From: Conus ventricosus
Lineage: Eukaryota > Mollusca > Gastropoda > Neogastropoda > Conidae
Direction: 5' to 3'
DNA length: 64,000 nucleotides
NCBI GenBank assembly: GCA_018398815.1
Contig: CM031628.1
Location: 13,339,394 to 13,403,393, forward strand
Both the position numbers and the translations under genes were made by a program. This document shows, piece by piece, positions 44,025 to 57,299 of the stretch (position 1 is the first letter of the stretch; each line of letters begins with the position of its first letter). Below the pieces are notes generated by a model. It made no database searches and had not been told where the DNA came from. It was given only the letters and a program-made list of their open reading frames with translations.

Positions 44025-46345
44025 TGTCGCGGTCAAGGTCCCGTGAATCAAGGATGTGAGGGTGTAAAGGAAGAGGGACAGGCCCTGGCACAACAGACCC
44101 ACCCGACCACACACTCAAACCACCGTGGAAAACAAAGTAAACCAATAAGCAATTTAATAAATTAATGAAAATATCTCATTCACAAAACCTAGTGGAGGAG
44201 GGACTACTATCAAGAAGAGGGAGGACAGAGATAAATTGGAAAGGGAACATAGAAGATTACAGCCACCTAAAAGAAGATATCACTTAATGAGACAAATAAC
44301 CCAACAAAAGGAACCCCACACCCGGCCCAGGGAACAGCTAAATTTAGACCCAAACCACTAATCTATCCCAAAATAAAGAAAGGACAGGGAGAAACAAACG
44401 GAAGGACGAAACAGGTCCTACACCCAGCCCACACAAGCATATTCACACAACATTCGCATACTAAACAGTTCATGAACCACTTTTAGTATATTCACACATA
44501 TACCCTCACAAAACATTACAGCCATACAGAATGTCTCCCACAACCGCCAGGTATCACAAACACCGGCCCTACAACAGCTAGAAACAAACTTAACTAAAAT
44601 GAAAGTCCTTTCCCTGTCCAGCAGGGAGGCACTGGTGCACACCAAAGCAGTTGATTACCTCAGGACTTGGTCGTTCTGAGCCTCGCCTTGGCACCACGGT
44701 CAGTGTCCCGCTCCTCTTCAAACTGCTCTCGGAATGGCGTCCTGCGATAAAAGGCGTCTGGGTGGGCGACCACACCGAAGTCAACCACGAAAAACGCCTA
44801 TAAAAGGGGCATTAGGAGTTTCCATTCTAGGTACAGCTGAGATATGGTGTGTGGTGCAGGCTACTACCTGGCGAAATGGGCTACATCCGCAAGAGCTGAA
44901 TCTAGTTTAGTAAAAGTTACTTCACATTTCATTATTGTAAACTCTATCTCTTTTTCCTAATGATTTGATAAAAAAAAACAAATCGTTTAATTGATTGAAA
45001 TTCTTTTACTTTTGTCATAATATATACTACCCCTTCAGTCTAAGGCCTCAGGTATATAAAAAAAACAGACAAGTGAAAACAAGGCAGATGACATGTTGAC
45101 TTTTGAGATAAAAATTACCACAACACACCCATACCACATTCACATTAAAGGAAATATAATAGTAAAAAAAATGAGAAACAAAAATAAAATTGACAAAACA
45201 TATAACGAATATACAGCAGGCGGAGACGAACCGACTACGGGGCGCCGCGAAGGAACGCTCGCTTTCCGACCTCAATCGAGTCGCGCGGAAACCTTCAACA
45301 ATCCGCTTCCGGCCTGAAGGTATATTGTTTTCCTTTTTCTTTACAAGAAAATAAATAAAGTTATAGAACTAAACAAGCAATAACCCCTTCCTCTGACGGG
45401 TACAACACAAAATAAAGGATGACTCAGCCAAAATAAAAAAAACAAGCGTGCGTCTGCGCGCGTATTGTGATCCAACCAAATCGCTGACACTGAAAAAATA
45501 CCACTGCATTCAGCGTATCTCAATTTAGAATAAAATTTAAACTTGCTCTTCCATATTTATAAATCAGGCTAACGCTCGCAGCGCGCTTGAAACCACAATA
45601 TTGTTCTCCACACCTATAGTACTTGCCTCAGGCACGAGCACCCGAAGCGACAGATTTTGAATGAAAATATTAATTTTATAATTTACAAACCGATACCCCT
45701 GTGGAATGTGAAATGAAAACCGAGAAGCCGAAAATAACTCACCATAACGGCGGTGGAAGAAGGAGGGAAAAAGTGGGCCCGGCAGGCTGATCCTCAGCGA
45801 AAAGACCTCGGAGCCCAACAGCACACCATCAGCCCTTCAACCATGGGATGGCCGACGGCTGTTTACCCCCAGCGAAGAGGTGCAAGATATAAATTTTGGT
45901 GGCAGAAGAAATAGGTGGATTCCTCTCTCTTCAACCTATGACTATAACCACCGTCAGGAGCAGACAATTGGCCTTCGTCCCAGTGTTATAAAAAATGCCT
46001 CACCAAAGAGAACGTGGTCCTCCACTCGAGGCTTCCCAATCCGAGTAAATAAGATTTTTCACCAAACGGCCAGCTGCCCGATCACAGGGGAATAGACATC
46101 CAACATCTCGAGTGAGGGCTCTCCCACGGTTTTTTCACAACATCCGGTATCTCTACAGAAAGCATGATCCATGCGGTGCAGAATGCTGCATTCAAACCGC
46201 ACGGACGGGCAGACTTTCCTCCCTGACAGTTGACAGCACACAGCTGGCCCGATTCCCTCCTTATTTACACACAAACAAAGAAGTGGTAACAAACTAATAC
46301 TTAAATAAAACATTGGAAAGTGGATGAGGGCTGTCCGTCGTGACA
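44025..46345 (-). repeat. 5' LTR of the gypsy element
   Basis: 2321 bp, the direct repeat of 19640-21861, with intact TG (at 46345 on the minus strand) and CA (at 44025) ends. About 100 bp longer than the other LTR, mostly by scattered single-base insertions. As the element's promoter and RNA start it would drive minus-strand transcription; no TATA or start site was assigned. Confidence 0.88.
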
Positions 46346-46350
46346 GTGTT

Positions 46351-49300
46351 CATCTCAAAGGAGGTATGGTCATGAACCGAATGGCTGTGACACAGTCAGT
46401 GACCAGTTATGGTGGGGGGGTCCATTTCAAAAGTGAATCAAATGATGAAAAAGTCGGGGTTCGTTATTGTGATGTAGCTTCTTTGTAACTCGATACGGCA
46501 AAAAGACATGAAAGGTATAATACAAACTTAATAAATATATTTATGAAAGGCATGATGTGAATTATGGTGAATCTATGAATTCGAGACATGGTGTCATTTC
46601 TGCATTGGAATGTAAATGGCCTATATTACCAAAGGCAAGTATAAGGAATACATGACTTATTGTTTAAAATTTGATATTTTTTTCATACTATGACCTTGTT
46701 GGACGTTGTAAAATGTCCCCATCACCCCTCACTTTCCTTGGGTTACTACTGTTTTTCTTTTTTATAAACCAGCTTATTAATAACAAAACAAGGAAGAAGA
46801 TCAGTGGAATTGTTTTGCCTAATTAAAAATGAGTTTTATATCTTTTATTCAGGAAATTTAAGACAGACCATCCCTACGATCTTCTGTTCCTGATTGATAA
46901 GAGTGTGTTGACCATGAAGAGAACATTATATATGTATGTAGCTATATCCCACCTGAAGGATCACCTTTAATATAATCATTTTGAAGTTGACAATGGTGGA
47001 TTTGATGAACTTGAATAACCAAGTCTTTTTAGGATGCATGTTGGAGTTGATGATGTGTTTTTGGATTCTAATCGGCGATCTTACAAAAGTATACAACTAA
47101 CATTTTTGCCTGATATTATAAGACTTCAATGAAGTAGTTGTAACTTTCATTCCTGATCAATCGTGATCGGGCAAGCACATAAAGGAATTCGGCTGACAAT
47201 GTACTTAAATAAATATGGGAAAAAAATTATTGAATATGTGCACAGCATTTAGTCTTGTATTCTAAACGAGTGTGCAATGGAAACGAGGAAATTAAACTTA
47301 CATAACTGAAGTCAGGAAACAGTGTCAATGACTACTTTCTCTGCTGTCCCTAAGATACAGTTGGTTATTGTTGTCATCGTCGTGAAATTGTTGGAGAGGA
47401 GAGAGAGAGTCTGTATCATTGCCAGTTGAACTGCATTTAAAAATTAAAATTGAAAAGAAATTGATACCAGGGGCTACCATTACCGGTGATCATTATTATT
47501 AGAAAAGTTTGTGTGGGATAATGAATTAGGAACTGATCACTAGTCAGAAAATGATGATCTGACGAAATATTATCTGAACACGATGGGGCCATTAGTCCTG
47601 ATTGATTCTGATTTACAATGGCGGCTCTGAGTGTCTTTTATGAGAGCACATCAAAAAAACAAGGCCAATGAATGAAAAAGAAAATCAACTTGACAAAATA
47701 TCTAAAATTGGTGATTGTTTGATGGAGAATGTAAGTCACGTCAAAAGAAAGCACAACACACTGCATAACATATTTAGAAAAATCAAAAGGAAAAACTGAC
47801 ATTGATGCATATTGCATAGCAAGACGAAACATAAACATCTAATATATAGAATAATAAAAACAGTATAATGATGATCCAAATCTTGGAAAGGCTTGTTTCT
47901 TCAGTAAATAATCAATAAAGAATTTTGGGAGATTACATAAAGTGTCAGATGAAATAAAACAAGACCAAAATAAAGTTTAACCAGTTGATGATTGGTTAAT
48001 GCCATTTAACGGTTACTTGGAAGTTGGAATGACCTAGTGAGTGTAATACCGAAGTGCTAATGATGACTTTGAAACAAATAACATGTTGAAGAAGACTTTA
48101 GCACGATAAACCGTCCCAATATCTAAAGAATGACGTGTTACATGCGGTTAGAAAGGTAAAGAACGTTAAATCTGCAGGCCGCAGGATGGAAATTATAGGA
48201 GAAAATGTTGAAACAAGTGGGGATACGAGTTATTGATTTTTTCGTTAAAAATTGTTTAAGTTGTATATTGAATAAAGGCGTATTTCCCCTCAGATAATTG
48301 GACAAACTCTGCATTGTAATTCCCTTGTTTAAAAAGGTAGACGCAGATAAACCGGTAAATTTTTTTAAAAGGGGTAATATATATTATTTATACTGCGGTA
48401 AATCTAAGTACAATAATAAATAGCAGACTTTCAAGAATGGGATACAGAATAAAATATTGACATTTAGAAATCAAGCAGGTTTAAAAGGGGCAATACTATG
48501 TAGACATAAGTTTACGTTGTTGTCATTGGTCCAGTAAGCACTATAGTTTAAAACCGCAAATTTGTATGTAGCCGTTCATCGATTTTGAGAAGCTTTTGAT
48601 TCATTTAACAGACTACCTATTATGGGCTAAACACTTGAGGAAATGGCATAAAAGAATGCAAAATGTTTTTCGTTGTATTCATAGCCTGTCTACTAATGTT
48701 AAAACCAGAAATAAATGTGTTCCATGCCTTAACAGATTACATTAACTGCACACTGGAGTGAAAACAAGGGGATTGTTGCAGTCCCGTTTTGTTGACCTTG
48801 TTAAAAACGAAATAGCATTAGAAGTTATTAGGAAGTGAAGACAAGATACGGGGCTTAATTATATTCGTCAGACTATTTGAACTAGTTTATATTGTTTTTA
48901 GCTGATGATGTTTTGTAGCTGTCTGAAACTGTTATTGGTCTTCACAGCACAAGTTGAATATCTTATAAACAGCATCAGCTCTCCAGCTAAAGGTCAAATA
49001 TGGACAAAAGTAATATTTAATGTGTTCAGAAAAGGGGGTATATAGGGCAAGAGAAAGATGATGTATGCAAGGAGCTGTATGCCTGTTGTATCATGTATCA
49101 AATACCTAGAATTTGTTTTTCAACAAGATTGAGTTTTGTTATGTGGCATGTCGTACTTTTAAGTAGTAGACGAAAAAATAAGCTTTACTGGCATTTCATC
49201 ACAAAAGTATATAAGTTTAAAAATAACCCGTTGACTGTCCTTTTGAAATTTTCGAGTTCACAAATTCAGCGCGATAGTGTTCAGTACGGCGCGAGGCTAT

Positions 49301-50245
49301 GGGGACTTGATAATGCGGCAACTGAATGTGGAATGGTTCACTATTTGCTCACCAAAGATATTTTATGGGGGTTTTTTTGTGGTGTTGCTTAAGATTCGAA
49401 CTCCAATGACTTTGTTTACGGAGAGAACAAACAGATACCTATAAAATTAAATTCAGACTGTAAAATGTGAAAAGTTTTTGGTTAAAAAATAGACAAGAAA
49501 GGAGGAAACTAGGCTATCCCCAAAAAGCCTTACAAAATGATGATAGATTTAGATATACGTGGAAAGAAAAATAGGGTTACAAAGTTCGTTGTAACACAAT
49601 AATGTTTGGTTATGGATATGTTTGGCTTAACCCAGGAGTGAGGGATAGACAATTATCTGACGCAAGTATTCAGAGAACGGTTTAATGTTTGTAGATCAAG
49701 AGTGTGACTCTCATATCGAGATAGTGAAAGTTATGATTACAGAACGTATATAGCAAGGTGCCTAGGATAAAAAAATATTACTGTATGAATTTAGATAGGT
49801 CCTTAAGGATATGCATTTAACGAGTTTCTATTTGGCATTTCTAAAATGAGCGGCCACATCGTTTACGTTACAAAATACATATGTAATGCTGACTAAAAAA
49901 TGTTCCGCTTTGGCAAAAATGAAAAAGAAGAGATGTTCCATATTTTGTCTTATGTAGTCCTGATATGAGTGACGTAAACAACACAATATAACCTAGTAAA
50001 TTTATGCAGATCGACATAAGATTTAGACTTTCAATTGCATATAGCAAACAGAGCATAAACAACACTGTGAAACAAACTGTCCATTTATCTTTTACAAAGC
50101 ATTCAAGTTTGCGTTCAGATCTGGTTTTCTTGATAGATACTAAATAAGTTTGTTTATAATTGCATTTGTCGTATTGAAGTTATAGTAGCCCCTTCATGAG
50201 TGGGCAATGGCCCTATACATGAATAAACTTTCTGCGATTCCGATT
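46351..50245 (+). pseudogene. LINE ORF2 relic (endonuclease and RT), host of the gypsy insertion
   Basis: Plus strand, across many frames. The endonuclease start FLHWNVNG lies at about 46597. NKYGKK and FSLV.LN(G) at about 47205-47270 mark the endonuclease end. RT begins at about 48150 with VRKVKNVKSAG, then ILNKGVFP, IPLFKKVDADKPVNF, ILTFRNQAG, a damaged EAFDS palm motif (about 48588-48605), the active site LADDV (about 48896) and VNMDKSNI. LLKFSSSQ.Q and QYGARLWGLDNAATECG follow at 49250-49330. The 3' end at about 50190-50245 reads 'cccttcatgagtgggcaatggccctatacatgaataaac', a 3' terminus style I associate with molluscan LINEs. The preceding part is at 19370-19634. Confidence 0.8.
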
Positions 50246-50255
50246 CCGTTTCTCA

Positions 50256-50390
50256 CTCTCTCTCTCTCTCAATCATCCTCAGTCATCCTCTCGTCGTCTC
50301 TCTCTTCTCTCGTCTCCTCCTCTCACACTCTCTCTCTCTCTCAGCATCAATGGCAAGGGCTCACTCGAAGGAGAGCCGAGCGAAAAAGCC

Positions 50391-50422
<32 letters not shown>

Positions 50423-50693
50423 GAGAGAGAGAAGAGAGATGAGATGAGAGAGATGTACACTGAGTCCGTGTTAGTGTTGGAGCTGTTGTTTGTGTGCGTT
50501 ACGTGCGTTTTGTGCGCGCGTGCTTGCGCGTGCTGCTGAGTGTGTGTGTGCGTGCGTGCGAGTGTGCGTGTTTCTGGCGTGTGTTGTGTGTGTGTGTGTT
50601 GTGGTGAGCCCATTCGTGCCAAAAACGCACATATTTTCACACACAACTCGCCCACATTCAAGCACAGACACATGCACTAAATTTTGCATACAA

Positions 50694-50770
<77 letters not shown>

Positions 50771-50882
50771 CAACGCAACCCCCCACTCGGCCCGCCCCAC
50801 CCCCCACCCCCGACACACACTATCCCTCCACCCCTTCCCCGTCACGCACATCACACACACACACAAACACACACACACACAC

Positions 50883-50919
<37 letters not shown>

Positions 50920-50933
50920 ACACGCACGCACGC

Positions 50934-50972
<39 letters not shown>

Positions 50973-51034
50973 CAACACACACACACCACGCACGCACGCA
51001 CGCACGCACGCGCGCAACGCACACACACACACAC

Positions 51035-51069
<35 letters not shown>

Positions 51070-51090
51070 ACACACAACACACCACACACA
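50256..51090. repeat. Compound microsatellites, copy B (right part resumes)
   Basis: CT to 50341, then 'catcaatggcaagggctcactcg' at 50344, the counterpart of 3227. After that come GA 50391-50445, GT/GC 50480-50612, the 'ttttcacacac.actcgccc' landmark and CA arrays 50696-51090. Tract lengths and interruptions differ from A. Confidence 0.9.
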
Positions 51091-51394
51091 CTTATTTCCG
51101 ACACACATAATTCCTCTGATTCATATCCCGACATAGACCAACAGCCGGATTTTTCACCAGTGGTATCCGATGTTTCATTCTCGTTGACACCGAATCCAGA
51201 AATAAACCGACAAGTTTACAATTAACACTGTTGTCACCACACAGCACTTCAGTTAAAGGGTATATAAGTTAGCATTCGTTGTCGCTTCACAAAATTAGTA
51301 GCACGTCCATCACGAAAAACTCAAAGTCACTCGCCCCAGTAAATCCAACGGATAGTCAATTGATAGTCAATAAATAGCATCCGTTGTCGTCCAC

Positions 51395-52032
51395 ACAGAA
51401 GTTGGCAAGTTTGTCTACCTCGGCAAGTGTGGTCAGCAAAGATAGAGGAACAATGAGGATACCATAGCCCATCAATAAAGTCCAGAGCACATCTTTACTA
51501 CGCAAAGGGCCTATCTGAATTCCTCTGCCCTCACACTTTCCACAACAAATCATAATCTTCAACACAAAAAAATGTGAAATCTGTCCTTCAGTATGTTTCA
51601 GAAACGTGGCGAACAACAAAGACAAACACACCACAAACTAACTCCAAAAATTTATCCAACAGATGTCAGCGAAACAATGCGAACTGAGATGGCCAGATGT
51701 ATATTGTCAACGACAGATCTGTGAACAAACCAAGCAAGACCAAATAAATTTAGAAAACAGAAAAACGAAGTGGGGATGAATTGGCCCATCCTCAAGAAAG
51801 ACCTCCATCCAACTTCGCAAACAATCCCTTGAGATGGGAACTCTCCATGGCAAAAGAAAAAATGTGAAGAACAAGTACAGACAATGGCGAGGAGTACCGA
51901 CGCAGAAGTGAAGGCCGCTGAATGACTGGGCCGAGCTGAAGAAGATCTCCCGAAAAACCGTGTCTGCTGGAAGAGAATGTGGTTGCGTGCTAACGTCCCT
52001 GGGGAGTTCAGAGGACTAAGTCAAGTCAAGTA
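51395..52032 (+). pseudogene. 5'-truncated LINE 3' end (copy B)
   Basis: The counterpart of 4149-4758 with the same start ('cacagaagttggcaagtttg') and same 'agtcaagtcaagt' tail. It holds many more one-base indels than copy A, so the reading frame is lost almost everywhere. Confidence 0.8.
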
Positions 52033-52034
52033 AA

Positions 52035-54078
52035 AAAAAGTCATCCACACAGAAAATGATGTCATTGTACGACTGCATGTGGTGCACATCACAGAAATGA
52101 ATGAACAATCCTGTGTAATGGAATTGTCCTTCACACAGAAATGTAACGGCAGGTTCGTATCTGATCATGTATCGTCACTGAATACAGACATGTACCACCG
52201 ATCAGTCTAAAAATAGTAGTAAATAGGTCCTTGACAAAAAACCGAAGTGTATTCTTATCATGTGGTGTCGACTCCACAAGACGAATGTGCTGACACGTCT
52301 ACTGTCCGCACGGTTAACAGCCACACAGAAAGCGCTGACGACAAAAATTAGCACGTGTTAACAGCTCACACAGAATGATGCTGACGGGTCTATAAATTAA
52401 CACGTGATTCTCCACCCACACAGAAGGCCTGACGTCTATAAATAGCCGTGTTATCACCCACACAGATATGTGCGACAGTCTATATTAGCACGTGTTATCA
52501 TCCAGACAAAAATGAAATACTGATTGCTAATAAGACACGACATAACTTTTTCTGACAGTCAATAAATAGCCATGATCTCAACCACACAGATATGAGCGGA
52601 CAAGTCTATAATTAAGCACTTGCTATAAAGACACACAGAAATGTACTGACAGGTCATAAATACACTGCAATTAAGGACACTAGAAATTGGCTGACTAGGT
52701 CGAATAATAATCACGTGCTATTTGACACACAGAAATGTACTGACAGGTGCCTATCATTAGCACGTGCTATTAGGACCTCAGACATGTAACTACAGGTCCT
52801 ATCCTTACCAGGGGGGGGTGAGGACCACGGTTTCCACCCACACAGATATTGCGGACAAGTCAATAATTAGCACGTGTTCTCACCCACGACAGAATACGTT
52901 CGGACAGGTCAAAAATTAGCACCGTGTTCTCAACCACAAACACACAAAAAAATACTGACAGGTCCTAAACATAAGCCGTCAATTAACACACGCAATAAAT
53001 ATACTGGCAGGTCCAGCACTTTAGCACGTGTAGACACCCGCACACAAATAAACTGACAGGTCAACAATTAAGCAAGTGCTATCACGCACCACAGAAATGT
53101 ACTGACAGTCAATAAGTTAGCACGTGTTTATTAAACCCACACAGAAATATACTGACAGATCTACAAGTAGCACGTGAGATACCCCTCACACAAATTACTG
53201 ACAGTGTCAACAATTAGCACTGTAGACACCCTCACACAAATAAAATAAAACTGGACAGTCAACGTTTTAGCACTTAGAAAACCCCACAAATCAAATATAC
53301 TGACAGTCAACAATTAAGCAAGTGCTATCACCCCACAGGAAATGTACTGACAGGTCCCAAATAGTTAGCACTGTTATAAACCCACACAGAAAAATACTGA
53401 CGAGGTCTACAATTAGCACTGTAAGCCACCCACCACACTACAAATATATATACTGACAGGTCCACAATTAGCAAGTGCTATCACCCCACAGAAATGAACT
53501 GACAAGTCAATAGTTAGCACGTGTTATTAACCGCACATCCAGAAACTACTGCCATGTACTACAATTAGCACGTGCAGACACCCTCACACAAATATACGAC
53601 AGTCAACAATTAGCAAGTGGCTTATCACAACACCCCACAGAAATGTACTGACAGGCCCTATAGTTAGCACGTGTTATTAACCCACAACAGAAATATACCG
53701 ACAGGTCTACAATTAGCACGTGTAGACACCCCTCACAAGACAAAATACTGACAGGTCAACAATAGCAAGTCTATCACCCCACAGAAATGTACTGAACAGG
53801 TCTATAGTTTATCACGTGTTATTAACCCACACAGACATCAACTGACAGGTCTACAATACACGTGCAGAACACCCTCACACAAATAACACTGACATGTCAA
53901 ACAATTAGCAAGTGCTAACACCCCACAGAAATGTACCGACAGGTCTAAAGTTTAAGCACCTGTTATCACCCACACAAACTGGACTGACGAGTGTATAATT
54001 AAGCACCTGTTGTCAACACACAGAAATGGACTGCCAACTATGATTACGTGTGGTTGTCGCCCAGACAGAAATAATACC
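52035..54078. repeat. 48-bp CACGTG minisatellite (copy B, expanded)
   Basis: About 2 kb of the same unit as at 4980-6045, with roughly twice as many copies. From 53000 on there is an alternating two-unit pattern ('cgtgtagacaccctcacacaaatatactg' and 'caagtgctatcaccccacagaaatgtactg') that repeats at about 150 bp. Indels are frequent. Confidence 0.85.
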
Positions 54079-54239
54079 TACAGGCGAAGACCGGATGTAA
54101 GAAAGTCGTTCGGGACCCACATTTTGTCTTTTCACGGCCGGGGTCTTTACTAAATCCGGTTAACCGATGTATTAAAATATTGAGGATCGACTTTCATACA
54201 ACCGGCCAACCGTCTTTTCCATTGATTAAAATAAGTTTT

Positions 54240-55700
54240 TTTTTCATAAAATTTTTGTACTTATTCTGTTTAAATAAAGATTACAATGATTTTCTCCCTT
54301 AGCCAAGTTAGAAAAACGGTTATGTGAAAATACCAAGTGCAAAGTACATGACCATTCATACACACCAAACAGACAACAGGATAGAAATAGCCAACTTATT
54401 GTGTACGGAAACTGTACAGCTTGCTGTGCCGTGCACTCTTCCGCCCCCCCCCCCCCATCCCCTCCACACATCTGAGTATCTGTGTGTGGGTGTGCGTACG
54501 TGGCGTGCGCTACGCGCGCACGTGTGTGGTATGTGGTATTTGTGATAGTCACAACTGGATTGTGTGTGTTCCCACCACACCCCATTTAGCGCTTTTTGAC
54601 GAAGTTTTATTGTCGTGGAAGCTTTGTAAGGACACGTTGGCCGTAGCAAATAAACATAATTTTCTGAGTTCTCTCTCTCGTCTCCTCTCTCTCTCACCTC
54701 TTCTCATCCTCTCCATCCTCACTCTCTCTCAGACACACTCTCCATCTCTTCTCTCTCTCTCTCACTCTCTTCACTATCACCAAAACGCAACACCTATATA
54801 ACACCTCAAACACGTCGCCCACTGTTAAACAAAAAAAGTTAGTAAACTAAAAACCAGTTTTAATGGATAAAAAACCACAACAACAACATTAAAAAAACAA
54901 CAACTGAGTCACACCCCACGACCAAAACACTCTAGGTTCTAATGTACACAAAATTCCTTCCCCTGGCTATTATGGCTCCTTCATTCTTGACAAATTTATA
55001 ACAGTAAAAATGCTGAATAGTACAAAAAACCAAAACAAAATATAAAGGAGTTAAACATAAAATCAGTATAAATGGATAAAATCAACAACAACAACAACAA
55101 GAACATCAAAATCCAACAACATAAAATACAAATCCAAGAAAATACAACAACAAAAAAGAAAACAACTGATTCACATCCATAGACCAATGTCTCTGGTTAA
55201 AAAGGTTGAAACAAAAAAATGCCTGTCTGGGCAGTTATTGGTCTCGGTGACGAATTATAAGACAGGGAAAAAAAAATGATAGAATAGTGAACAAAACGAA
55301 ATAAGCAGAACCACCCATTGACAGCTATAGAATCAGGATAAAAATCAGTTGGTTGGGAAAGTTACAAGGCAAGATTCCTCAATTTAGATAACCTTTGTGG
55401 ACACCACCCTCTCAAAATGGCCAGCAAAACATATCGGAGGTAAATGTTCACCTCGGACCAGTCTATAAACATCCTACCCCCCTAACCCATTTATCGGGAA
55501 AAGGGGTGGGTGTGGCATGCCATCCCGTGAGCATTCGAAGTGGCTGTGTACACCAAATGGTGGTTTAAGGAAGGGTGTCAGCCGCCAATATCTCTACATC
55601 CCGACCCCCATGAACGGGGTCGAGGTGTTGTGAGCGAGATAATCACCTATACATCTCCATCCCTATGCCAGAGAAAAGCCTGGTGATTCCTGCACATGAT
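54240..55700. other. Non-coding interior of the Tigger insertion
   Basis: Unassigned sequence with a C-run (54446-54458), a CT-rich stretch (54660-54775) and A-rich parts with CAACAA repeats (54880-55160). No gene is recognised. Confidence 0.5.
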
Positions 55701-55980
55701 GTCGATTATTTTTTTGTTTTTTTTTTTTTTTTTTTTTTTTTTTCTCTCGGACAACAAGGTGCTGGGCCATGGCTACCACATAAATCAAGGCTATGGCACA
55801 TCCAGGCAGTTTTTCCATCCCTACAATGTGTTTAGACATCCGAAGGGACCCCCAGATCTTGGGTTGGACACAGTTCGGGCAAAAACAAAGGCCCGAAAGG
55901 CCCAATCTTGCACACTGGCGAACCCTCCATTCCACATTAGTGGGCTGAAAGGCTAGAGGCTGCCCCTCTGTGCACCACAA
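55683..55980 (-). repeat. Candidate retroposed segment with terminal A-run
   Basis: On the minus strand a 240-bp stretch open for about 75 codons ends in about 35 A residues (plus-strand T-run 55711-55743). A poly-A end next to normal-complexity sequence suggests retroposition, but no source gene and no target duplication were identified. Confidence 0.3.
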
Positions 55981-55984
55981 AATT

Positions 55985-56665
55985 TTACTTCACTCTTCTT
56001 CCCCGTCTTCCCCCAATTTCTTTCACCTCCTCTACAACTGCCCCTGTCTCCTCCCTCCTCTTACCCCCTTCCCTCCTTCTCTTTCCCAAGTTCCCTCTCT
56101 CTCCCTTCGCTTTCCCCCAGTCCGTCCAAACCCCACCTCTCCTTTTCTCCTCCCCCCTAATTATTCTTCCCGTCTTCATCCAAGTCCCTTTCTCCACTCT
56201 CCTTCCCCTCTCTCTTGTCCCCTCTCCGTCCCACGCAAACTCCCTTCTCCCTCTCCTCCTATGTCCAACAGTCACTTAAAAAAAGTCTGACAGAGCAAAC
56301 CCGTGTTTGCTTTCCAAAGTTCATCCCAAGTCCCCTCTTTCTCCTGTCTGTTTCCCATCTCTGTCTCGTCTCCTCTCTTTCGCACGCCACTTCCCCCTCC
56401 CCTTTCCACTCACGCCACATCATCCTCCCTCTCACTCCCAGGTCACTTCCTCCTCCCCTTCCTCCCACGCCACTTCCTCCCCCTCTCCTCCACCCTAGCC
56501 ACTTCCTCCTCCCTTCCTCCCACAACCACTTTTCTCCTCTCTCCTCCCAGGTCACTTCCTCGCTCCCCTTCCTTCCACACCCCTCCTCCTCACCCTCTTT
56601 CTCCCAGGGGCCACTTCCTCCTCCTCCCCCACCAATGCCTCTTCTCTTTCAAAAAAGTCTGAAAC
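55985..56665. repeat. C/T-rich stretch with ~27-30-bp minisatellite
   Basis: From about 56380 units like 'cacttcctcctccccttcctcccacgc' repeat eight to ten times with variation. The left part is unstructured CCT-rich. ORFs on both strands (for example 55985-56275 and 56259-56555, minus) are Arg/Gly/Glu-rich artefacts. Confidence 0.75.
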
Positions 56666-57299
56666 ACGTGTCGTTTTTTTTTTTAAAATCCTCAATGTGG
56701 GCGTAAGAAGAATCTCCTTGACCCCATTGAAGCACTGATTCAGTTCCGCTTTCCTGTCATCATACAAAAGTTGCTAAGACCGATGCCGGACGCGACACAC
56801 AGCTTTATTTTTCCGTCCCATTCGAGACATATAGTTAAAGGGCGAACAGAACAAGGCTTACACATTTCTAATTCCAACATTTTTGTTGTTTGTATCCAAG
56901 CAGAGGCATGTATCAAACTTGTGTACTAGTTAACTAGAGAAAATCAACTTCCCAGAAAGTGATGACGTCATTTTTGCACAATTGTGGTGTGTGTTGTCAT
57001 TGTTTGAATAGTCGCCTGACCACTTGTGTACAAGCCTATCTGCCGAATCTACATTATCTACAGGAAAATAAACCTAGTCGAGTTTGGTATTAAAAGAATT
57101 GTCTGGAATTTGCCTATTCAGGTGAGTGTGGTGAGAACATCTCACAAGCACAGAATATTACATTTTTTCACGACAACTTTATTATCAAACTAACATCCCA
57201 CTTTTAATGGCCGCACCGCATGCCGACACATTGCTGCCAGACCGGCTTTACACAGAAGACAATCAGTTTGCGAGTACAGCCCGGTTAGCAGTCGGTGTG
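56666..57299. other. Unassigned sequence
   Basis: AT-rich, normal complexity. No domain is recognised. Probably the 3' untranslated side of the transposase unit. Confidence 0.45.

Larger units (their letters stand above)
19635..46350 (-). mobile_element. Ty3/gypsy LTR retrotransposon, Gmr1-like, with nested insertions
   Basis: The element runs on the minus strand: 5' LTR 46345-44025, primer-binding site, leader, a long foreign-filled region, gag (25200-24262), protease, integrase zinc finger, RT, RNase H, then 3' LTR 21861-19640. LTRs are 2.2-2.3 kb and share TGTCACGG...GCGACA ends. gtgtt is found on both outer sides (19635-19639 and 46346-46350); the left LTR lacks about three terminal bases as sequenced. 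The internal part is 22 kb, far longer than the 4-6 kb usual for the group, because a SINE, an L1-like LINE, tandem repeats and a Tc1 element lie between leader and gag. It sits inside an older LINE. Confidence 0.85.
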
